The notes beneath the pieces are model-generated. The model had not been told where the DNA came from. It worked only from the letters and a program-made list of their open reading frames with translations, and made no database searches. DNA of 6,431 nucleotides from Candidatus Aenigmatarchaeota archaeon (lineage in GTDB: Archaea; Aenigmatarchaeota; Aenigmatarchaeia; GW2011-AR5): assembly GCA_016198645.1 (NCBI GenBank), contig JACQIE010000080.1, positions 1-6,431 of the forward strand. The letters are read 5' to 3'. Shown here one piece after another: positions 1-5,189 of this stretch. The stretch's first letter is position 1. Every line of letters begins with the position of its first letter. The translations under genes and the position numbers were made by a program.

Positions 1-15
1 CGAAGTGCAGTCTTT

Positions 16-28
16 GACGCGAAGCGTC
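16..28. repeat. Short hairpin just after the dUTPase gene
   Basis: A perfect 5-bp inverted repeat (GACGC / GCGTC) with a 3-base loop lies immediately downstream of the stop codon of the minus-strand dUTPase gene. Read on the minus strand it follows the TAA directly, but it is followed by AAAGACTGC rather than a T-run. It may mark the 3' end of the message, but archaeal terminators usually depend on T-tracts, so a terminator role is weakly supported. Confidence 0.35.
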
Positions 29-577
29 TTATTGCCCGCCTTTATCCGCATCGCCGCGCCTCGCGAACTTTAATACGTCTTCGCTCTGATAACGGCCGCT
101 GTAAGCCGTGGCATCGCCGGACAACCGGAAGAATATCATCTGTCCCAGGCGGGCGTTGCGGTGGAGCGTGACGCGACGCGAGACTTCAGCGTGAAAGTAA
201 GAGCGCCCCTCGTAGCCCGGGTCCCACAGCGCGGTGTGCTGAACGATGCCACATACCAGCGCAGAAGAGCGCGGCATGAGAAACCCTGCGATGTTCGTGG
301 GTAAAACAATTTTTTCATTGAATGCAATGTGGTAAACGCCCGGCTCAAGCGTCCACGTGTCTTCACCTTCCTGTTGCATGGGCGGAACTTCTTTATATCG
401 GGGAAGCTTTCTTTTTTCATTCGTGAAGTCCAGAACGCCTTCCCCTTCAAACGTAAAGACCTTAGCCATGGTGAGGTCGACGCCGGCCTGCTGGATTTGC
501 GTCTTCGGGTCTATCATTCCCTGAACTAGCTGACCTTTATCAACGAGGGCGCGAATTTCCTTGTCCGTGAGAAGCAT
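29..577 (-). CDS. dut: Probable dUTP diphosphatase, archaeal dCTP deaminase/dUTPase superfamily
   Basis: The 182-residue protein has the trimeric dCTP deaminase/dUTPase fold signature: QQAGVDL (29-35), PGVYHIAF (79-86), the nucleotide/phosphate-binding RSSA (103-106), HTALWDPGYEGR (114-125), ARLGQMIFF (142-150) and a C-terminal Y-x-GRYQ (159-164). In the family these enzymes hydrolyse dUTP to dUMP and pyrophosphate and/or deaminate dCTP, keeping uracil out of DNA. The glutamate used for deamination normally lies five residues after the (D/A)PGFEG motif. Here that position is His129, and the nearest acid is Glu131. This favours a dUTPase over a dCTP deaminase, although a bifunctional enzyme is not excluded. 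The ATG at 577 is preceded by a TATA-like box at 599-608 and no Shine-Dalgarno sequence, as expected for a leaderless message. It faces away from the Endonuclease Q gene across 344 bases. The family is clear; the exact substrate is inferred. Confidence 0.85.
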   Translation of the reverse strand: MLLTDKEIRALVDKGQLVQGMIDPKTQIQQAGVDLTMAKVFTFEGEGVLDFTNEKRKLPRYKEVPPMQQEGEDTWTLEPGVYHIAFNEKIVLPTNIAGFLMPRSSALVCGIVQHTALWDPGYEGRSYFHAEVSRRVTLHRNARLGQMIFFRLSGDATAYSGRYQSEDVLKFARRGDADKGGQ

Positions 578-598
578 TTCATTACAAAGACGGGAATG

Positions 599-609
599 TA
601 TTTAAAAAT
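599..609 (-). promoter_or_regulatory. TATA-like box of the dUTPase gene
   Basis: Read on the minus strand this is ATTTTTAAATA, preceded by purine-rich GAGGG that could serve as a BRE. Its centre lies about 27 bases before the ATG at 577, the spacing expected when transcription starts at or next to the start codon. No Shine-Dalgarno sequence sits before the ATG. The same 11 bases recur at 894-904 in the same plus-strand orientation. Confidence 0.6.
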
Positions 610-663
610 CCCTCTGCTTAAAAATGAAGTATATCGAATTCCCTTCGTTTTATCCGCTGTGTG

Positions 664-687
664 TAAACTGCCCGCGGCGGGCGTTTA
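664..687. repeat. Inverted repeat with one bulged base
   Basis: TAAAC (664-668) and GCCCG (670-674) pair with CGGGC (678-682) and GTTTA (683-687). This makes a 10-bp stem with a single unpaired T at 669 and a CGG loop. On the minus strand the GC-rich hairpin is followed by AGTTTAC. A GC-rich stem with one bulged base resembles the subterminal hairpins of IS200/IS605-family transposons, but no transposase or TnpB gene is present. It could equally be a stem of a structured RNA. Confidence 0.6.
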
Positions 688-742
688 GTAAGGACTCATC
701 AAGCACGGTTCGGTTTTTGACGGGGCTTGGTTTCGGCTTTAT

Positions 743-767
743 TACGAGGAATCTTTGATTCCTCGTA
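743..767. repeat. Perfect 11-bp inverted repeat
   Basis: TACGAGGAATC (743-753) is the exact reverse complement of GATTCCTCGTA (757-767), separated by TTT. As RNA it would fold into a very stable hairpin on either strand. It is not followed by a T-run on the plus strand (ATACACAAC) or on the minus strand (ATAAAGCC), so it does not look like a simple terminator. As a perfect dyad it could also bind a dimeric regulator, but it lies about 165 bases before the dUTPase start and 155 before the Endonuclease Q start. Confidence 0.75.
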
Positions 768-892
768 TACACAACTTTACGAAAAAGTCTTTGTTGTACT
801 TGTTTACCGTTACGGAGCACTAACCCGCCTTTGTCTTTCGTATTCGGTGGCTTTCGGTGTGCGGGTTGCAACATCAAGCCGCGCAAAAGGGG

Positions 893-904
893 ATATTTAA
901 AAAT
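893..904 (+). promoter_or_regulatory. TATA-like box of the Endonuclease Q gene
   Basis: ATATTTAAAAAT preceded by purine-rich AAAAGGGG (885-892) resembles an archaeal BRE/TATA pair. The 11-base core (894-904) is centred 23 bases before the ATG at 922 and 26 before the second ATG at 925, so either could be a leaderless start. No Shine-Dalgarno sequence lies in between. Confidence 0.6.
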
Positions 905-921
905 TGCAACGAAACCTAATC

Positions 922-2151
922 ATGATGTTCGCCGACCTGCACCTGCACTCGCCGTATTCGCGGGCTGTTTCGAAAGACATGACGCTGGAAGTGCTGTCCC
1001 GCAAAGCAAAAGAGAAGGGGCTTCACATGCTCGGCACGGGCGACTTTTCCCATCCGGCGTGGTTCGCGAACCTGAAAAGCAAGCTTAGGGGCGACGACGG
1101 AGTATACGAGTACAACGGCACGAAATTCGTGTTGAGCAACGAGATAGCGCTGATTTACACGCAGGACGGCAAAGGACGGAGAATCCACTACATACTGCTG
1201 GCGCCGGACTTTGGCGCGGCGGAGCAGATAAACGAGTTTCTCCGTTCCCGCGGGCGTTTAGACTACGACGGGCGCCCGATGTTCGGCTTTACGTCCGTCG
1301 AGCTCGTCGAACGGCTCATGTCCATTTCCAAAGACATAGAAATCATCCCGGCGCATGCGTGGACGCCGTGGTTCTCCGTCTTTGGAAGCATGAGCGGCTT
1401 TGACTCGCTGAAAGAATGTTTTCAGGAGAAAGTAAAATACATACACGCGATTGAGACGGGCTTGTCCAGCAGCCCGGCAATGAACTGGCGATGCTCTTTT
1501 CTGGACAACGTGACGCTGCTTTCAAACAGCGACGCGCACTCGCCGCACCCGCACAGGCTCGGGCGCGAAGCTAACGCGCTGGACATAAAGGGCGAAAGTT
1601 ACAGGGAGCTTATCAACGCGATAAGGACGAGAAAAGTGGAATACACGCTGGAAGTTTCGCCGGACTACGGGAAATATCATTATGATGGGCACCGTGATTG
1701 TAATATTTCCATGGCGCCGGACGAGACGAAAAAACACAATGGCATCTGCCCGAAGTGCAAAAAGCCGCTCACTATCGGCGTGCTGAACCGCGTGGAACAG
1801 CTAGCCGACCGCGAAGAATTTACGTTGAAGGGAGCGCCGCCGTTCAAGGGCATAATCCCGCTTACAGAGATAATCGCGCTTTCCGTGGGGCAGGAAGTAT
1901 TCACGAAAAAAGTCTTCGAGCAGTATCACAGACTGCTGGGCGCGTTCGGCAACGAGTTGACGATACTGTTGGAAACGCCGGAGGAAGAATTGCGCAAAGC
2001 CGTAGGCGAGCGCCTGGCGGCGCTGATAATCAAAAACCGCGAAGGCAATATAAAGATAATTCCAGGTTATGACGGGGTTTATGGAAAGCCTGTTATTGAT
2101 GACAGCGGGATGAATACAATGGAAAAAGGAACGTTAAAGAAATTCTTCTGA
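922..2151 (+). CDS. Endonuclease Q homologue (PHP-domain, zinc-finger DNA repair nuclease)
   Basis: The 409-residue protein matches the Endonuclease Q family, which nicks DNA 5' of uracil, hypoxanthine, xanthine and abasic sites. The PHP metal-binding motifs are intact: DLHLHSPYS (5-13), GTGDFSHP (38-45), Glu74 in SNEIAL, PAHAWTPW (143-150), IETGLSS (177-183) and NSDAHSPHPHR (202-212) with the key Asp204/His206 pair. A compact zinc-binding segment follows, with His253/His257, Cys260 and C-P-K-C (276-279). Then comes the family C-terminal part, with GAPPFKGIIPLTEI and PGYDGVYGK (381-389). Length is close to the roughly 420 residues of Thermococcales enzymes. A TTG at 904 is in frame, but it overlaps the promoter box, so the ATG at 922 (or 925) is preferred. 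The neighbouring, oppositely oriented dUTPase acts on the same hazard, uracil. The stop codon abuts that of the convergent lipoprotein gene. Confidence 0.9.
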   Translation: MMFADLHLHSPYSRAVSKDMTLEVLSRKAKEKGLHMLGTGDFSHPAWFANLKSKLRGDDGVYEYNGTKFVLSNEIALIYTQDGKGRRIHYILLAPDFGAAEQINEFLRSRGRLDYDGRPMFGFTSVELVERLMSISKDIEIIPAHAWTPWFSVFGSMSGFDSLKECFQEKVKYIHAIETGLSSSPAMNWRCSFLDNVTLLSNSDAHSPHPHRLGREANALDIKGESYRELINAIRTRKVEYTLEVSPDYGKYHYDGHRDCNISMAPDETKKHNGICPKCKKPLTIGVLNRVEQLADREEFTLKGAPPFKGIIPLTEIIALSVGQEVFTKKVFEQYHRLLGAFGNELTILLETPEEELRKAVGERLAALIIKNREGNIKIIPGYDGVYGKPVIDDSGMNTMEKGTLKKFF

Positions 2152-3108
2152 TTAGAGCTTGCTCGTGACCTTTATGGACGCCGTGCTGTCTATGGCATAC
2201 GAATAATCCGCCGTCACTGTAGCCGTAATCGTGTCCTTCGGGACGCCTGCTGTCAAATCATTTTTGTCCAACGTCAACGTGCACGGAAGCTTCACGGTGT
2301 CGAATCCTCTCCTCAGCGTTACTTCCCCATCTGAAACGAGCTTGCCGTCGCCTGTATCGCATTGTAGTGTGTTAGTGCCTTTACTTGCTGTTATCACGAA
2401 ATGCACTTTTCCAAGTGAGTTTTGCGTAGGGAAGTCATCCGCCGTCGCTGTGTCGCGGAACGCTACGCCGGAACCGACATTAGCGAAACTGAGTATCACA
2501 GTCTCCGAAATGGAGGCTCCTGCCGCCTGTTGTGTTATCGGAGAACCCGCTTCCAGTGATATCTTAACGGGCGCGTTTGAATTCTGCGTGGCCGTGGCGC
2601 CCTGCTCAAACGTGCCTTTCTTTCGCATCTGGTCAAACTGGTCGAAACTTATGACGTCTATAGGCGTCACTGACGTCGTGGTGTAATCGTACCTGACGCG
2701 TATGCCTATGTCAAAATTCTGAGTAAGCCCCTGCGGGAGATCCGGCGCAGTTATGGACCATAATTTCCTGTTGAATCCGCCGGCTTTATTCGTTTCCACA
2801 AGAGGCGGTATCAATGAATTGTCAGTGCCGGCGCCCAGTGGTTTTATTGCAGTGGCGTCATTCCCGCTCCAGCCGCTGTTTCCACCGAACAGCTTGGCGC
2901 TCACGAATTTAGAAATTGTACCGCCAACATTTTCGACTTCCAGGCTCAACATGACCGTCTCCTTACCGAACACGTCATTTATGTCCGCTGAAAATTCGTT
3001 TATCTGCAAGCCGTCGCTCGCCGACACTTTCACGGGGCGCTGCGTAGAAACACAACCTGCGACCAGAAGCAGCAATGCCATGGACAACGCAAATTTACCG
3101 TCAAACAT
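2152..3108 (-). CDS. Secreted lipoprotein, paralogue 3 of a tandem trio
   Basis: This 318-residue predicted lipoprotein is the last gene of the three-gene run. The N-terminus (1-19) is a signal peptide with Lys5, a hydrophobic stretch and the lipobox VAGC, giving Cys19 as the anchored residue. The mature part looks like two beta-rich domains. The first carries LSLEVENVGG and a later TAPD motif. A linker (VISFDQFDQMRKKG) leads to the second domain, which contains ANVGSG, two cysteines and a terminal Y-x-Y-x-I strand pattern. The same plan is present in the two upstream genes, so the three are diverged paralogues. The NVGG-type motifs recall CARDB/COG1361-like Ig-fold modules of archaeal surface proteins, but I cannot assign a ligand. 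The start lies 3 bases after the previous stop; only a weak GTGA sits upstream, so translational coupling is likely. Confidence 0.85.
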   Translation of the reverse strand: MFDGKFALSMALLLLVAGCVSTQRPVKVSASDGLQINEFSADINDVFGKETVMLSLEVENVGGTISKFVSAKLFGGNSGWSGNDATAIKPLGAGTDNSLIPPLVETNKAGGFNRKLWSITAPDLPQGLTQNFDIGIRVRYDYTTTSVTPIDVISFDQFDQMRKKGTFEQGATATQNSNAPVKISLEAGSPITQQAAGASISETVILSFANVGSGVAFRDTATADDFPTQNSLGKVHFVITASKGTNTLQCDTGDGKLVSDGEVTLRRGFDTVKLPCTLTLDKNDLTAGVPKDTITATVTADYSYAIDSTASIKVTSKL

Positions 3109-3111
3109 TAT

Positions 3112-4053
3112 TTACCGTCTCACTTGAACCGCATGTGAAGCCCTTATCTCGTAAGGGTAATCTATGCTCAATATTAGTGTATAGCCGCTTAAATAATTTA
3201 TATCGGCGGGCAGCGTTATCTCGCATGTCATTCTTGGGAACACGCTGCCTTGTATATAGAGCTTCTGGGCGGGGCATTTGATGTCCAAGGAGCTTGCCGC
3301 CGGCGCGTTGTAAGACGCGCAGTTCGTGATGTCCGTCGAGCCGAAGAAATAGCTTCCGTCCGGGCACTTGACGCAGACACTTCCGCCGCCCGTGCTTTTA
3401 CATTCGCTCGCAGGAGTGGTGGTAGTTGCGGACGATGCGAAATTTCCCGATTCGCTCACTGTTATCGCGTCTGCCCCTATTGTTTCAATCCTGCCGGCAC
3501 CGACGTTAGCTATGTCTATGTACATGTAAAGCTTCGTATCCGGCCTCTTCACCACGGGCATTTTATCACTAAAACTTACGGTCGCTTTAAGCCGCCTGTC
3601 GTCGTGGACGTAAACCGGCGACGTGGTCAGAACGCCGCCCTTTGCCTGCTCTATCCTGTATTCGTCTTCGCTCATCGCCGACACGCTGGCCGTGCCGCTG
3701 AGCGTCGCTTCAAACGTTGCGCGGGCTTTGACTTCTGTTGTGACAACGTCCTGCTCTATTACATCTGGCGCTGTAACGGCACAGCTACGAGATATGAAAG
3801 AGCCTTCTTTCACGCTGCCAATATTGAAAAGACATGACGCCGCCGTGAGCGCTCCGGCATCGTAAATTGTCATCGCCACGTTATTGAGCGGCGTCGTGCC
3901 GCCATTAGTAAAGTCAAGCGTCGCCTTGCCCGTGCCTGATGTGAACAGGTCGTCCGGGCTGACATCCAGCGATAACATGCTTCCCGTGACTGTGGCAGGC
4001 GCGGAAACGCAGCCCGCCAGAAGCGCGGCAAGAAACACGAGAGCAATCTTCAT
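3112..4053 (-). CDS. Secreted lipoprotein, paralogue 2 of a tandem trio
   Basis: This 313-residue predicted lipoprotein begins MKIALVFLAALLAGC, a textbook signal peptide with Cys15 as lipidation site. Domain 1 includes DFTNGGTTPLNNV, a cysteine pair (Cys74, Cys91) and a TAPD motif. A linker (about 124-140, ending EYRIEQAKGG) leads to domain 2 with ANVGAG and a terminal Y-x-Y-x-I pattern. Between about 215 and 280 there is an insertion with six cysteines, including C-x-K-C and C-P-A-Q, not matched in the shortest paralogue. This may be a disulfide-stabilised loop or a small metal-binding knob. An AGGTGA Shine-Dalgarno at 4058-4063 overlaps the stop of the upstream gene, so it is translated as part of that message. 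Function is unknown; location outside the cytoplasmic membrane is inferred from the signal peptide. Confidence 0.85.
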   Translation of the reverse strand: MKIALVFLAALLAGCVSAPATVTGSMLSLDVSPDDLFTSGTGKATLDFTNGGTTPLNNVAMTIYDAGALTAASCLFNIGSVKEGSFISRSCAVTAPDVIEQDVVTTEVKARATFEATLSGTASVSAMSEDEYRIEQAKGGVLTTSPVYVHDDRRLKATVSFSDKMPVVKRPDTKLYMYIDIANVGAGRIETIGADAITVSESGNFASSATTTTPASECKSTGGGSVCVKCPDGSYFFGSTDITNCASYNAPAASSLDIKCPAQKLYIQGSVFPRMTCEITLPADINYLSGYTLILSIDYPYEIRASHAVQVRR

Positions 4054-4057
4054 CCGC

Positions 4058-4063
4058 TCACCT
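4058..4063 (-). promoter_or_regulatory. Shine-Dalgarno of the second lipoprotein gene
   Basis: On the minus strand AGGTGA lies 4 bases before the ATG at 4053 and overlaps the TAG stop of the first lipoprotein gene. It matches the archaeal anti-Shine-Dalgarno well. It contrasts with the leaderless look of the first genes of transcripts here, supporting a co-transcribed unit. Confidence 0.65.
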
Positions 4064-5156
4064 ATATCTCCAAAGGCTTCACCGTCACCCGCGCGACGCC
4101 GGAAACCCGATAAGTATAACCGGCGGTGGCGCGGACCTCGTAGCTTCTATAAGGCGCGACGCCTATGTCTATTGCTGCAGTGGCGTCATCGTTCAGCCTG
4201 AACAGCAGCGGGTTCGACTTGCCTTCGCTGTAAATGTCTATGGCACCGATGGATTTCTTACCCGTTACCTGTCCTGCACTATCTTTGACATCTCTCTCTG
4301 CGTTGTTCGTAAAGACGCAACTTGACAGGGAATTCACTGAATCGTCTTTGAACGTGAATGCATCGTCATAGCCGCCGGCAGAAATGCCGTCAAATTTATT
4401 GCAGGGTATTCCGACAAACGTTATAGTGAGCGCGCCGTGCTCTATCTTGTTGCTGAGAAGCCTGCCACTGCCTGTGTGACGAACTACGGCTTCAAACGTC
4501 GCGCCGCGCTTGTTGAGGATGAAGTTTCTATTGACGAGAGAGAGGTCTATCTTGACAGGCCCGCTGCCGAGCGTGGACGCGGCTTGCAGGTCAACTTTCT
4601 GCCCGGCGCGCTGCAGGGCTTTAATCTCGACTGGATTGACGACAACAGGGCGGTAGATGCTGTTTGCCGTGAAATAGTGCTCGACCGCAAACCGCAGCTC
4701 AAAATCAGTAGAGAGCTTGAGGATGTCGTTGGATGACGGAGCCTTGAGATTGTAATTGACCAAGCGCTGGGCACCGGGCGATAGGTTGACGAGGTCGCAC
4801 TTGTTCCCCGCGCACGGCGCGGTTTGCCCTTCCGGTTTGCATACTGCTGCAGTTGTAGCAGTGTTGCACAACGTTGTTGACTGGCTGTCTTTAAAGCTCG
4901 CGGCGTCAAAGAGGTCGACTTTAAGACGACTCAACGGTTCTGTCTTATCAAGATTCTCAATTATGAACGACAAGTCTACGGTATCATCGGGAAGCACGGG
5001 CGAGTTCGGTATGGTGTCTATGTTCTTTATTGCCACGATATCAGACGCTTCCTCCAGCACGGGCGTGGCAACTTGTATCTCGTTCTGCCCGAAGTCTATC
5101 TGACTGGTGCAGCCGGACACGAATAACAGGGCAAAAACCAACCCGTATCTGAGCAT
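4062..5156 (-). CDS. Secreted lipoprotein, paralogue 1 of a tandem trio (first gene)
   Basis: The protein is 364 residues from the ATG at 5156. That start gives MLRYGLVFALLFVSGC, a compact signal peptide with Cys16 as lipidation site. An in-frame ATG at 5189 would add 11 residues and would abut the divergent ATG, leaving no promoter, so 5156 is preferred. Domain 1 has LSFIIENLD, a four-cysteine cluster (in the stretch ending CAGNKCDL) and a KAPS motif. A linker with VEIKALQRAGQ leads to domain 2 with RHTGSG, an additional cysteine pair, and the ending YTYRVSGVARVTV, comparable to the other two paralogues. It is the longest and most diverged of the three. A TATA-like box at 5179-5186 fits leaderless transcription. 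The role is unknown; a surface-anchored binding or structural protein is the likeliest class. Confidence 0.85.
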   Translation of the reverse strand: MLRYGLVFALLFVSGCTSQIDFGQNEIQVATPVLEEASDIVAIKNIDTIPNSPVLPDDTVDLSFIIENLDKTEPLSRLKVDLFDAASFKDSQSTTLCNTATTAAVCKPEGQTAPCAGNKCDLVNLSPGAQRLVNYNLKAPSSNDILKLSTDFELRFAVEHYFTANSIYRPVVVNPVEIKALQRAGQKVDLQAASTLGSGPVKIDLSLVNRNFILNKRGATFEAVVRHTGSGRLLSNKIEHGALTITFVGIPCNKFDGISAGGYDDAFTFKDDSVNSLSSCVFTNNAERDVKDSAGQVTGKKSIGAIDIYSEGKSNPLLFRLNDDATAAIDIGVAPYRSYEVRATAGYTYRVSGVARVTVKPLEI

Positions 5157-5160
5157 AAGA

Positions 5161-5168
5161 CTTATTAA
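5161..5168 (+). promoter_or_regulatory. TATA-like box of the DUF63 gene
   Basis: CTTATTAA is centred about 25 bases before the ATG at 5190, and no Shine-Dalgarno sequence precedes that ATG. The box sits between the start codons of the two divergent genes and interleaves with the box read in the other direction. Confidence 0.5.
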
Positions 5169-5178
5169 CGCTCCTACG

Positions 5179-5186
5179 TTAAAAAG
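5179..5186 (-). promoter_or_regulatory. TATA-like box of the lipoprotein gene run
   Basis: On the minus strand CTTTTTAA is centred about 26 bases before the ATG at 5156. It lies inside the footprint expected for the plus-strand promoter, so the two initiation complexes could not form together. A GTAGGAG (5171-5177, minus) lies 14 bases before the ATG, too far for a typical Shine-Dalgarno. Confidence 0.55.
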
Positions 5187-5189
5187 CAT

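Larger units (their letters stand above)
610..892. other. Hairpin-rich intergenic core; possible structured RNA or element remnant
   Basis: About 280 bases between the two promoters hold no convincing protein gene. The one longish open frame (minus, about 874-650, 74 codons from an ATG) gives a lysine- and arginine-rich peptide with no recognisable domain, and its start would be tens of bases from any spaced promoter signal. The stretch contains several strong inverted repeats: 664-687, 743-767, 774-788 (ACTTT/AAAGT) and a long-range 7-bp pairing 822-828/861-867 (AACCCGC/GCGGGTT). A further 5-bp pairing CAAGC/GCTTG joins 700-704 and 725-729. Such density is unusual for plain spacer in so compact a genome. 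Either strand could be transcribed, because both flanking AT-rich boxes are nearly symmetric. I found no tRNA, 5S, SRP or RNase P signature and no clean C/D-box pair. Confidence 0.4.

Noticed and set aside
692..703. Minus-strand CTTGATGAGTCC, resembling the hammerhead ribozyme core or a box C
   Set aside because: It has an extra U relative to CUGAUGAG, no matching GGAC-GAAA partner follows, and no clear box D (CTGA) lies downstream within a usual distance.
650..874. A 74-codon open frame on the minus strand in the intergenic region
   Set aside because: It gives a basic, low-information peptide with no recognisable domain, runs straight through the strong hairpins, and has no convincing start signal. 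RNA or non-coding DNA explains it better, but it is not excluded.
904..921. In-frame TTG at 904 as the start of Endonuclease Q
   Set aside because: It overlaps the TATA-like box; the ATG at 922 or 925 has the right promoter spacing and begins just before the family's first conserved motif.
831..1188. Other open frames overlapping Endonuclease Q, and similar overlapping frames opposite the lipoprotein genes
   Set aside because: They lie in alternative frames of well-supported genes, have no domain features, and are expected from the codon bias of the real genes.
2849..4189. A 13-base direct repeat GCAGTGGCGTCAT at 2849-2861 and 4177-4189
   Set aside because: Both copies encode a similar D-A-T-A peptide within paralogous genes, so common ancestry or chance explains it without a mobile or regulatory element.
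5157..5189. ATG at 5189 as the start of the first lipoprotein gene
   Set aside because: It lengthens the signal peptide unusually and leaves no room for a minus-strand promoter; the ATG at 5156 gives a standard lipoprotein signal and a well-placed TATA-like box.
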